Positions 1 to 5,654 are shown, counted from the stretch's first letter. The stretch is DNA of 5,750 bases from Chloroflexota bacterium (GCA_025450375.1 JANWHO010000041.1:1-5750), one strand, 5' to 3'. Notes: a model not told the origin generated them from the letters alone. Translations and numbers: made by a program.

Positions 1-159
1 CACTCGGATCCCCACCGAGCCGTGGGCACCACGGGCCATCCCCAACACCTGCACGGCGGTGACCGCCACGTCGCCCACGGTCAGGGGACGCCAGCCGCGC
101 AGTTCGCCACGCTGGGCAGCGATGCGGACCCGTGCCGTGGCGAATGCTTCGTCTTCCAT
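1..159 (-). CDS. Unrecognised protein, N-terminal 53 codons (runs off left edge)
   Basis: Reading leftward from an ATG at 159-157 the frame stays open to base 1 (53 codons, no stop), so the gene continues outside the window. The start is supported by GGGAG six bases upstream (AAACCA spacer), and third codon positions are mostly G or C, as in neighbouring genes. The protein begins MEDEAFATARVRIAAQRGEL and continues with an Arg/Gly segment and the hydrophobic-alternating stretch LTVGDVAVTAVQVLGMARGA at about residues 26-45. I do not recognise a family and see no signal peptide. It is divergent from aat, sharing the 167-bp region 160-326 in which its promoter must lie. The opposite strand is also open here but lacks a start with comparable support. 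Confidence 0.6.
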   Translation of the reverse strand, partial: MEDEAFATARVRIAAQRGELRGWRPLTVGDVAVTAVQVLGMARGAHGSVGIRV

Positions 160-187
160 TGGTTTCTCCCGTGGGGCCGCCGGTTTC

Positions 188-219
188 GGACGGATCGGGC
201 GGTTCGGACCGATCCGTCC
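188..219. repeat. Perfect 11-bp inverted repeat with 10-bp spacer
   Basis: GGACGGATCGG at 188-198 is the exact reverse complement of CCGATCCGTCC at 209-219, separated by 199-208. The right arm merges into the tandem repeats at 212-247, so the left arm can also pair its GGACGGAT with each following ATCCGTCC unit, giving several alternative hairpins. It lies in the divergent intergenic region about 30 bp upstream of the minus-strand start at 159. No T-run follows on either strand, so it is not a typical intrinsic terminator. It may be a REP-like element, an operator or a 5' leader structure. Confidence 0.75.
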
Positions 220-247
220 AATCCGTCCAATCCGTCCAATCCGTCCG
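212..247. repeat. Tandem repeat, four 9-bp units (ATCCGTCCA)
   Basis: Units start at 212, 221, 230 and 239. The first three are identical and the fourth ends in G rather than A. On the minus strand the unit reads TGGACGGAT. The array sits between two divergent genes and directly abuts the inverted repeat at 188-219. If an upstream in-frame ATG at 132 were used for aat, the array would encode a Ser-Val-Gln repeat with no counterpart in known Aat proteins, so I treat it as non-coding. Confidence 0.85.
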
Positions 248-291
248 ATTTGGGGTGCTTGGCACGCCCCCCTACGTTGTACCAGCCCCGC

Positions 292-320
292 TGCTTCCTT
301 TGCAGGCTCAGTGGTACATT
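292..320 (+). promoter_or_regulatory. Possible aat promoter for a leaderless transcript
   Basis: TACATT at 315-320 matches the TATAAT consensus at four of six positions and lies six bases before the GTG start at 327, which would place transcription initiation at or next to the start codon. The 17-bp-spaced -35 position (292-297, TGCTTC) is poor. Support comes from the absence of a Shine-Dalgarno sequence before GTG 327. This is a weak prediction by eye. Confidence 0.25.
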
Positions 321-326
321 CCTCTC

Positions 327-956
327 GTGCCACCCTTACCCGACTATCTGGAGCCGAACTTTCTCCTTCGTGCCTATGCCGTAGGCATCTTTCCCATGGC
401 CGGCGAGGACGGGCGGGTCTCTTGGTACGCCCCCGACCCGCGCGCCATCCTGGAGCACGGCAACTTCCTGCCCAGCCGCTCGCTCCGGGCACGGATCCGG
501 AGCGGCACCTTCACCGTTCGCATCGACACCGCGTTCGAGCGGGTGATGCGTGAGTGCGCCACCCCGCGGATGGGCGAGGAGGGCACCTGGATCAGTGAGG
601 AGTTCATCCAGGTCTATGGACTCTTACATCGGCATGGCTTCGCGCACAGCGTCGAGGCTTGGCGGGACGGAAGGTTGGTTGGGGGACTCTACGGGGTGAG
701 CATCGGCGCCGCCTTCATGGGTGAAAGCATGTTCACGCGCGAACCTGACGCTTCCAAGGTGTGCCTGGCGGCTCTGGTCGAGCGCCTGCGGTCCCGCGGG
801 TTCCTCCTGCATGACGTGCAGTTCCTTACCCCACATTTGGCGCGCCTGGGCGCGACGGAGATCCGGCGCGCCGTGTATGAGCGGCGCCTCGCCGCGGCAG
901 TGTCGGTTCCGTGTACGCTGAAGGGAGATGATGAGCACGAGCAAACAACCAGGTGA
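327..956 (+). CDS. aat: Leucyl/phenylalanyl-tRNA--protein transferase
   Basis: Aat transfers Leu or Phe from aminoacyl-tRNA to N-terminal Arg or Lys of proteins, creating type 2 N-degrons for ClpS/ClpAP-type degradation in the cytoplasm. The 209-residue protein shows the family signature in order: GIFPMA (20-25), SWYAPDPRAIL (32-42), TWI (87-89), HSVEAW (107-112), LVGGLYGV (117-124), GESMF (132-136), ASK (142-144) and D-x-Q (Asp163, Gln165), matching the Asp/Gln pair proposed as catalytic in the E. coli enzyme. E. coli Aat is about 234 residues, so this is somewhat short but contains the full GNAT-like core. I chose GTG at 327 because homology begins at PDYLEPNFLLRAYAVG. An in-frame ATG at 132 would add 65 low-complexity residues encoded by the intergenic repeats. 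No Shine-Dalgarno is evident, so leaderless expression is possible. The 3' end overlaps rnhB by 26 nt. Confidence 0.93.
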   Translation: MPPLPDYLEPNFLLRAYAVGIFPMAGEDGRVSWYAPDPRAILEHGNFLPSRSLRARIRSGTFTVRIDTAFERVMRECATPRMGEEGTWISEEFIQVYGLLHRHGFAHSVEAWRDGRLVGGLYGVSIGAAFMGESMFTREPDASKVCLAALVERLRSRGFLLHDVQFLTPHLARLGATEIRRAVYERRLAAAVSVPCTLKGDDEHEQTTR

Positions 957-1542
957 TGTCGCGGGGCCGGTGGGGCTGGACGAGGTGGGGCGGGGCGCCC
1001 TGGCGGGCCCCTTGGTGGCCGCCGCGGTCGCCCTCCCCGCCGTGACCCTGCCGCCGCCGGGGATCTGGCTGCGCGATTCGAAGCAACTCACCTCTCAGCA
1101 ACGAGAACAAGCAGACGCCTGGATTCGCGATCATGCCTCCCTGGTGCTGATCGAGGTGATCGAGGTCGAGGCGATAAACGGGTTGGGGATTGGCTGGGCC
1201 AACCGGATGATCTTCGCCCGACTGATGGCCCGCCTTGGCCCGCGCCGCTACCTCGTCGACGGCAATCTCCGCCTTCATGGGCTGGGGCCGCCGGGCGCGT
1301 GCGTGGTGTGCCGTTGCCAGGGTGATGCCCATGTGCCGGCGATCGCCGCCGCCAGCATCGTGGCCAAGGTCTTCCGTGACCGCTTGATGCAACACCTGGA
1401 TCCCGCCTACCCTCAGTATGGATGGCGGGGAAACGCCGGCTATGCCACGCCCGTCCATCAGAGGGCCCTGCGAAGCGATGGCCCTTGCCGGCATCATCGG
1501 ACTCTGTTTTTGCGTCGTTTGCTGGAGACTGCCCCACCATGA
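931..1542 (+). CDS. rnhB: Ribonuclease HII
   Basis: RNase HII cuts RNA in RNA/DNA hybrids and starts ribonucleotide excision repair at single misincorporated ribonucleotides. Visible motifs (numbered from the alternative ATG at 928, 204 aa) are GLDEVGRGALAGP (17-29, Asp18 and Glu19, with the GRG motif), DSKQL (50-54), VDGN (Asp111), QGD (Asp133), AAASIVAKVFRD (140-151), the GYAT/H stretch (171-177) and HRxxF near the C-terminus. These give the complete D-E-D-D metal-binding set. The spacing VDGN to GD is 22 residues against 18 in E. coli, implying a 4-residue loop insertion, and the usual Lys of KGD is Gln. AAGGGAG at 921-927 sits 3 bases from ATG 931 but directly against ATG 928, so I prefer 931. 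The gene begins inside aat and ends in an ATGA overlap with the next gene, indicating translational coupling. Confidence 0.93.
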   Translation: MSTSKQPGDVAGPVGLDEVGRGALAGPLVAAAVALPAVTLPPPGIWLRDSKQLTSQQREQADAWIRDHASLVLIEVIEVEAINGLGIGWANRMIFARLMARLGPRRYLVDGNLRLHGLGPPGACVVCRCQGDAHVPAIAAASIVAKVFRDRLMQHLDPAYPQYGWRGNAGYATPVHQRALRSDGPCRHHRTLFLRRLLETAPP

Positions 1543-2474
1543 TGCCCGAACCCCCCAAGCCAGACGAGCCGGTGAAGGCGCGCGCCGGCGAAGGGATCAG
1601 CCTGGGAACCCTGGCGGTGCCGCGCTGGCGAGTCCAGTATCAACTCCAGATCGACCGGGCCGTGTCGGAGGGTTACCGCGCCCTGGCCGGCCGCCTCAAT
1701 GCTTTTGGCCGCTTGACCTCCGTGGTGGTCGATACGATTCTCCTGGTGATCAGCGAACTGGTTCTCGGGATTCTCCTTGGGATCGCCGCGTTCGCATTCT
1801 TCGTCCTTCACGGGAACTATCTGAATCGGGGGGTCGGCGCCGGCGCGGCGGCGAGCAACGCCGGCGCCGACCTTACGCATTGGCTGAGTTCACCGACCGG
1901 CCTCGGGCTCAGCGCCCTGGTGACCCAGGCGGGCATTTTTCTCATCCTCCAACTGCGGGTCGTTGGTCCCGGCCTGCTCTCCTGGAGCGAAATCGGCTTC
2001 GGCCCAGCCTTGCGGAGGGAACCGCTCCGCGCCTTCGCCCTGGGACTGGGCCTGGGTTTGGCGGTCTTCGTGATGGGAGAGGTGCTGCTGCTGGCCATGC
2101 AAGCGGTTGGCCTCCCGGTGAATGGCCAGCAGCAGCAGTTACAGTCAGTCCACCATACCTCGGCCCTCTCCTTTGCGTTCTTTGCGGTCACCGCCGCGAT
2201 CACCGCCCCCATTGCCGAGGAAGCCTTTTTCCGCGGCTACGTTCTCCGCGCCCTGGCCGTTCGCCATGGCTTTCCCTTGGGGGCGCTCGTCTCCTCCATC
2301 CTCTTTGGTCTGCTGCATCTGACCGGCGGCGTGGGCTTGGTTGCCCTGCCTTTGATCGTGGTTGGCGCCTTACTCGCCTGGGGGTATGCCCGCACTGGTA
2401 ACCTGATTACCGATATCACGGCGCATGCCTTGAATAATCTGATCGGCGTGGTGCTGCTGCTGTTTAGCACCTGA
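1539..2474 (+). CDS. CPBP-family intramembrane metalloprotease (Abi/CAAX-like)
   Basis: This is a 311-residue polytopic membrane protein of the CPBP (CAAX protease/bacteriocin-processing, Abi) family, relatives of Rce1 that act as glutamate-type intramembrane endopeptidases. All three signature motifs are present: EEAFFRG (Glu227, Glu228, Arg232), FGLLH (Phe256 to His260) and HALNN (His296, Asn300). A soluble Pro/Lys/Glu-rich N-terminus of about 55 residues precedes hydrophobic segments at roughly 62-91, 123-145, 164-190, 209-224, 247-266, 268-282 and 297-310. A QQQQ run lies at 197-200 in a loop. The ATG at 1539 overlaps the rnhB stop (ATGA), and GGAG at 1524-1527 lies upstream. An earlier in-frame ATG at 1422 would sit deep inside rnhB and add unrelated sequence. 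The natural substrate cannot be inferred from context: no bacteriocin or prenylated-peptide gene is adjacent. Confidence 0.9.
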   Translation: MMPEPPKPDEPVKARAGEGISLGTLAVPRWRVQYQLQIDRAVSEGYRALAGRLNAFGRLTSVVVDTILLVISELVLGILLGIAAFAFFVLHGNYLNRGVGAGAAASNAGADLTHWLSSPTGLGLSALVTQAGIFLILQLRVVGPGLLSWSEIGFGPALRREPLRAFALGLGLGLAVFVMGEVLLLAMQAVGLPVNGQQQQLQSVHHTSALSFAFFAVTAAITAPIAEEAFFRGYVLRALAVRHGFPLGALVSSILFGLLHLTGGVGLVALPLIVVGALLAWGYARTGNLITDITAHALNNLIGVVLLLFST

Positions 2475-2510
2475 CATCATGTCTGCTAGCTTGTGGGAAA
2501 GTGATCATCA

Positions 2511-3920
2511 TTGAACACCATGGCAATTAGCCGGGGCTGGCCCGTGATCACCGCTGACGGGAAGCGGGTAGGCGATGTCACCGAGGTCCATGGCCACTAC
2601 TTGCTGGTCAGTCAGGGGATACTCTTCGTTCGCGACCGCTATCTCCCGCTGGGTTCGGTGGACCGGGTGGAGAACGAGCGGGTGATCCTTACCGTGACCG
2701 ACGCGGTGCTGCGGAAGATGGATCTCTCGAACGTCCCCTCGCCGCCGGTGCTAGAGCCCACCACGCAGGCGATGTCGGATCCGATGGCGGCCGGGGCAAT
2801 CGATCCGGGCTATACGTCCGATCCCTACGCGGTGGATGCCGGGAATTACACAAGCGGCTATCAGGACGACGCGGTCACCGACTACATGGAGACCCCCTCG
2901 TACACTCGCGCGCAGCCAAATGGCTTGGTGGAGATCGAACATGGCCTTAACCTCGCCTACGCGGAGTTTGGCTATGGGCAGACCATGGTCCTGGTGCCGG
3001 GCTGGCCGTTTGATAGCGCCGTATGGGAACCCCTTCCCACCATTCTGGGCGAGGACTATCGAGTCGTGACCTACGACCACCGCGGGACCGGGAAGTCCGA
3101 TGCTCCGTGGGATTACTATTCCGTGGACGCCATGGCCGGGGATCTGCATCGCCTCCTGGTGGAACAGGCGCTCTTCGATGTCACCCTGGTAGCCTGGTCC
3201 AGCGGGACGACGGTGGCCCTGGCCTATGCCAACTCCTATCCCAAGCGCGTAACGCGTCTGGTGTTGCTCGCCCCCGTAATCCCTCAATGGTTGGGAGACC
3301 CGGAATCGGGGGGTTGGCTGGGCGAGGCGCCGGCCCTTGACGCACCGACCCAGGAACGCTGGGCCGCCGAGATCCTTGAGGACCGTCCGGCCTTCTTGCG
3401 CCAGGTGGTTGACCAACTGGCGGGGCCGGGACTGAGCGAGCCGCGCCGACAGTGGCTCTGGCAACGGCTGCTCCTGGGCGGACATCATGCTCACGTCAAG
3501 ACCTGGGAAGCGCTCCGTACCTACGATCCTTCGGACTTTCTGGAAGGGATTCAGGCGCCTGTTACCATCCTCAGTGCCGCCGATGACCGCCTCTCGCCGC
3601 CCGCTCTGGGGGCCCGGTTAGCCGAACTGCTCCCGCATGCCGACCACCGTATCCAGGAGGATGGGAGTCACGCCCTGTTCCTCGATCAACGGGAAGCAGT
3701 GATTGCTCTGCTGCGTGAACTGCTCACGATCCCCGAGGAGCCGGAATGGACGCCCGAGGAAGGCACGGAACTGGCGGAAGACGGAAGCGCGGAATCGATA
3801 CCGGATGAGGGGCCCGAAACGCCGGGGAGCTTGAATCACGGAGACACGGATGCGGACGGAGGTCACGGAATGGCCGAACGACCCGACTCCGAGGATTCCC
3901 CGTTCTCCGTGTCTCCCTGA
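2511..3920 (+). CDS. PRC-barrel/DUF2171-like domain fused to alpha/beta hydrolase
   Basis: This 469-residue cytosolic-looking protein has four regions. Residues 5-68 resemble PRC-barrel or DUF2171 modules (GWPVITADGKRVGDV, YLPLGSVDRVENERVILTV). Residues 80-137 are a Pro/Tyr/Asp-rich linker. Residues 138-405 form an alpha/beta hydrolase: PGWPFDSAVWE (163-173) at the oxyanion-hole strand, DHRGTGKSD (189-197), the nucleophile elbow AWSSG with Ser230, acid Asp358 or Asp359, and His387 in DGSHALF. Residues 406-469 are an acidic low-complexity tail, of which 441-469 are encoded by an inverted-repeat element. The elbow has Ala in place of the first Gly of GxSxG, and the usual HG before the oxyanion loop is PG, but the triad is intact. 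The substrate is unknown; sequence style is closest to haloperoxidase/esterase-like hydrolases. TTG at 2511 is preferred because GGGAAAG lies nine bases upstream; ATG at 2520 is the alternative. It starts 36 bp after the CPBP gene, probably in the same operon. Confidence 0.88.
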   Translation: MNTMAISRGWPVITADGKRVGDVTEVHGHYLLVSQGILFVRDRYLPLGSVDRVENERVILTVTDAVLRKMDLSNVPSPPVLEPTTQAMSDPMAAGAIDPGYTSDPYAVDAGNYTSGYQDDAVTDYMETPSYTRAQPNGLVEIEHGLNLAYAEFGYGQTMVLVPGWPFDSAVWEPLPTILGEDYRVVTYDHRGTGKSDAPWDYYSVDAMAGDLHRLLVEQALFDVTLVAWSSGTTVALAYANSYPKRVTRLVLLAPVIPQWLGDPESGGWLGEAPALDAPTQERWAAEILEDRPAFLRQVVDQLAGPGLSEPRRQWLWQRLLLGGHHAHVKTWEALRTYDPSDFLEGIQAPVTILSAADDRLSPPALGARLAELLPHADHRIQEDGSHALFLDQREAVIALLRELLTIPEEPEWTPEEGTELAEDGSAESIPDEGPETPGSLNHGDTDADGGHGMAERPDSEDSPFSVSP

Positions 3921-3925
3921 TTCAA
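3831..3925. repeat. Imperfect 20-bp inverted repeat over convergent gene ends
   Basis: The left arm 3831-3850 (TTGAATCACGGAGACACGGA) pairs with the right arm 3906-3925 at 19 of 20 positions; the single mismatch is at 3917. The 55-base centre has further ACGGA units (3856-3860, 3865-3869) and a GGAAT/ATTCC pair (3867-3871 / 3895-3899). The right arm holds both the hydrolase stop (TGA 3918-3920) and the rhodanese stop (TCA 3922-3924 on the plus strand), and the left arm starts exactly on hydrolase codon 441. The sequence style (CACGGAGACACGGA, TCCGTGTCTCC, then GATTCAA) resembles short dispersed repeats found in many bacterial genomes. As RNA it would fold into a long hairpin in either direction and may act as a bidirectional terminator or 3' stabiliser, although no U-tract follows. 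Confidence 0.8.
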
Positions 3926-4254
3926 ACGGTAGGGAAACCCTGCTTTTGCCAGCCGTCCATTCCGTCATCGACGTTGACCGCCCGCAAGCCTTGCTGGACC
4001 AAGAAGGCGGCTACCTGCGCGCTCCGAGCGCCGAGATGGCAAATCACGTAGACCGGCCGACGCGAGTCCAGTTCAGTCCATTTGGCCGGTACGCTGCCCA
4101 TGGGCATCAGAATCGCCCCCTGGATCACTCCGCCGGCGTGCTCGCGCGGCTCGCGAACGTCAAGCAGTTGCACGGGTTCCCTGGCGGCGCGGAGCCTGTG
4201 CAAGGCCGCGCTGTCGGTATGCTCCATCTGCCGAGGGGTCTCTGGGTTCGCCAT
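3922..4254 (-). CDS. Single-domain rhodanese-like sulfurtransferase
   Basis: This 110-residue protein is one rhodanese domain of the GlpE/PspE size class, a cytoplasmic protein that carries sulfane sulfur as a cysteine persulfide. It shows the family landmarks: LLDVREPREHAGGVIQGA (30-47), MPMG (50-53), the active-site loop CHLGARS with Cys72 and Arg77 (CxxGxRS), and the C-terminal DDGMDGWQKQGFP (96-108), equivalent to the usual GG-x-x-x-W. The ATG at 4254-4252 has GGAG seven bases upstream. No signal peptide is seen. Physiological donor and acceptor are not revealed by context. It is the second minus-strand gene after the M42 peptidase (160-bp gap). Its stop lies within the right arm of the inverted repeat at 3831-3925, and its start region lies in a second repeat copy (4246-4276). 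Confidence 0.92.
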   Translation of the reverse strand: MANPETPRQMEHTDSAALHRLRAAREPVQLLDVREPREHAGGVIQGAILMPMGSVPAKWTELDSRRPVYVICHLGARSAQVAAFLVQQGLRAVNVDDGMDGWQKQGFPTV

Positions 4255-4276
4255 TCCGTCACTCCATCCCTGTCTC
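4246..4276 (-). repeat. Second, inverted copy of the ACGGA-type repeat at the rhodanese start
   Basis: Read on the minus strand this segment is GAGACAGGGATG, GAG, TGACGGAATGGC, GAAC. The plus-strand segment 3841-3879 reads GAGACACGGATG, six extra bases (CGGACG), GAG, one extra G, TCACGGAATGGC, one extra C, GAAC. Allowing the gaps, only two of the aligned bases differ. The copy contains the GGAG ribosome-binding site and ATG of the rhodanese gene. The two copies are therefore inverted relative to each other and flank that gene. Chance similarity between low-complexity ACGGA-rich sequences is the alternative. Confidence 0.5.
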
Positions 4277-4414
4277 TATCACCGTCTGAAAATGGTCCCG
4301 ATCTTGCCGCGATCCTCCGGTAGATGCCGGTTCCCCATACACCCGGCCGCAGCCGTCGTATCCTGCCATCCGGCCTCAGCCGGAGGCCCTGCCGCGGCCC
4401 ACTCTCCGCCACGT

Positions 4415-5458
4415 TCAGTAGCTCAAATCGAGTTGGTGCGCTTCCTCCAGGAAGCGGGCCAGGAGATCCACGCTGGCCTGGATGTCCTCGACGTGCGCCG
4501 TCTCGTCCACCGTATGTACATATCGCGTGGGGATGGAGAGCGTGATCGAGGGCACCCCGGCCCCACTCCGCTGAATCGCCCCGGCATCGGTGCCGCCTCG
4601 GGGGAGGATTTCCAGTTGATGAGGGATGTTCTCGCGGCGCGCGATACGCCGGAAGTGGCTGACCAGCCGATGATCCGAGATGCTGGAACCGTCGGTGAGC
4701 TTGATCGCCGTGCCGGCGCCCATGCGGGTGACGCTATGCTGATCGGCCATCGAATCGCCGGGAAGATCGAGGGCCAGAGTGACGTCCAGGGCGACCCCGA
4801 TGTCCGGATGCAGGCCCTCGGCGGCGGTTTGCGCCCCTCGGAGCCCGACCTCTTCCTGCACGGTGGCCACCGCGAGGATGGTGGCGCGGGGATTGCGGGC
4901 CGCCCGGACCGCCTCGATCATCACGTAGAGGCCCAAGCGATCGTCCAGCGCCTTGCTGGTCACGCAGTCGCCAGTTCGCACGGTCGAACGTTCCAGGGTT
5001 ACCATATCGCCAATCTCCACCGAGGCCGCGACCGTTGCACTGGATAACCCAAGGTCCACGAAATAGTCATCCAGGCTTAGCGGTTTGGGATCACCCTGGC
5101 GCAAGTGAATGGGCTTCACGCTGGGCATCAAGACGCCGGGAAGAGGGCCGCCCGCCCCATGCACTACTACGCGCTGGGCGAATAGGGCATTGGGGTCGAA
5201 ACCGCCCAGCGGGTGCAAGCGGAGGAATCCCTTGGTATCCACCCACTTGACGATGAAGCCAATCTCATCCATGTGAGCGGCAAGCATCACGCCCCGCTGT
5301 TCGGCGCCGCGCTTGATGGCGATCACGTTCCCCAGGGGATCGGTACGAACCTCGTCCACCAGCGGCCCCAGTTCCTCGCGCACCACGGCGCGCAGGGCAT
5401 CCTCGTGGCCGGCAACCCCGGGCGTTTCACACAGCCGTTTCAGCAAGTCAAAGTTCAT
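4415..5458 (-). CDS. M42-family metallo-aminopeptidase
   Basis: This 347-residue protein belongs to peptidase family M42 (glutamyl aminopeptidase / TET aminopeptidase; often misnamed endoglucanase), cytosolic di-metal exopeptidases that form large complexes and trim peptides left by proteolysis. Every active-site residue is visible by family pattern: His62 (AAHMDEIGF), bridging Asp172 (SKALDDRLG), catalytic Glu202 and ligand Glu203 (VQEEVGLRGA), Asp225 (GVALDVT) and His315 (PTRYVHTVDE). The inserted PDZ-like dimerisation domain falls at about 75-160. Length is normal for the family. GGGAAAG lies nine bases before the ATG at 5458-5456. Substrate class (acidic, aliphatic or basic residues) cannot be assigned. 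It is followed by the rhodanese gene 160 bp downstream on the same strand. A hairpin at 4372-4388 in that gap has no U-tract. Confidence 0.95.
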   Translation of the reverse strand: MNFDLLKRLCETPGVAGHEDALRAVVREELGPLVDEVRTDPLGNVIAIKRGAEQRGVMLAAHMDEIGFIVKWVDTKGFLRLHPLGGFDPNALFAQRVVVHGAGGPLPGVLMPSVKPIHLRQGDPKPLSLDDYFVDLGLSSATVAASVEIGDMVTLERSTVRTGDCVTSKALDDRLGLYVMIEAVRAARNPRATILAVATVQEEVGLRGAQTAAEGLHPDIGVALDVTLALDLPGDSMADQHSVTRMGAGTAIKLTDGSSISDHRLVSHFRRIARRENIPHQLEILPRGGTDAGAIQRSGAGVPSITLSIPTRYVHTVDETAHVEDIQASVDLLARFLEEAHQLDLSY

Positions 5459-5481
5459 CCGCGGTTTCTTTCCCTGTCCGC

Positions 5482-5499
5482 GCCCGCGCGGTCGCGGGC
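5482..5499 (-). promoter_or_regulatory. GC-rich hairpin in the M42 gene leader
   Basis: GCCCGCG (5482-5488) and CGCGGGC (5493-5499) form a perfect 7-bp stem with a 4-base loop, ending 23 bases before the M42 start codon and just upstream of its GGGAAAG ribosome-binding site. Without a following T-run on either strand a terminator role is doubtful. It could be a leader structure or simply a product of high G+C content. Confidence 0.35.
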
Positions 5500-5547
5500 A
5501 TCAGCGCCCTCTCCCGGTCCGGCCCAGATGCCGTCCCGTCACATGCG

Positions 5548-5576
5548 AGTGTACCGTGTGAGGCAGGCACCGGTAA
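5548..5576 (-). promoter_or_regulatory. Candidate M42 gene promoter
   Basis: On the minus strand TTACCG (5576-5571) and TACACT (5553-5548) are separated by 17 bases. They match the -35 and -10 consensus at three and four of six positions. Transcription would begin near 5541, giving a leader of about 80 bases that includes the hairpin at 5482-5499. One GTGTGAGG motif (5556-5563) falls in the spacer, a position suited to repression. The prediction is weak and made by eye. Confidence 0.3.
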
Positions 5577-5607
5577 TCAGTGGGCAAGTGTGAGGAGTGT
5601 GCCTCAC
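5556..5607. promoter_or_regulatory. GTGTGAGG motif cluster, possible operator
   Basis: GTGTGAGG occurs at 5556-5563 and again at 5588-5595, exactly 32 bp (about three helical turns) apart. GTGAGGCA at 5558-5565 also has a perfect inverted partner TGCCTCAC at 5600-5607. Three related half-sites within 52 bp, overlapping the candidate M42 promoter, suggest a binding site for an unidentified regulator. No regulator gene is visible in the window. Confidence 0.35.
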
Positions 5608-5654
5608 GCCTGGAGACCCGCGCTTCTGAATCGTGACCGCGAGGCCGGGCGGCA

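Noticed and set aside
212..247. CRISPR-like array
   Set aside because: Units are contiguous 9-mers without spacers.
132..326. 65-residue N-terminal extension of Aat from an in-frame ATG at 132
   Set aside because: It overlaps the start of the minus-strand gene, is mostly tandem-repeat translation (Ser-Val-Gln units) and has no counterpart in Aat proteins; homology starts at GTG 327.
826..1497. Long open frame on the minus strand (223 codons)
   Set aside because: It is antisense to rnhB, whose motifs are unmistakable. It lacks recognisable domains and is an expected shadow in high-GC DNA.
2751..3494. Minus-strand open frame of 247 codons
   Set aside because: It is antisense to the hydrolase core with no recognisable motifs; the plus strand carries the full catalytic triad.
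4372..4388. GGCCTC/GAGGCC hairpin after the M42 gene as a terminator
   Set aside because: The stem is only 6 bp with no U-tract on the minus strand, and the sequence can also pair as CCGGC/GCCGG; it is not distinguishable from GC-rich background.
4125..4412. Minus-strand frame spanning the gap between the M42 and rhodanese genes
   Set aside because: It is Arg/Gly/Pro-rich, overlaps the rhodanese gene out of frame, and shows no domain or supported start.
4082..5047. Plus-strand open frame of 321 codons
   Set aside because: It runs antisense to the M42 peptidase and part of the rhodanese, both clearly real; composition is of the high-GC shadow type.
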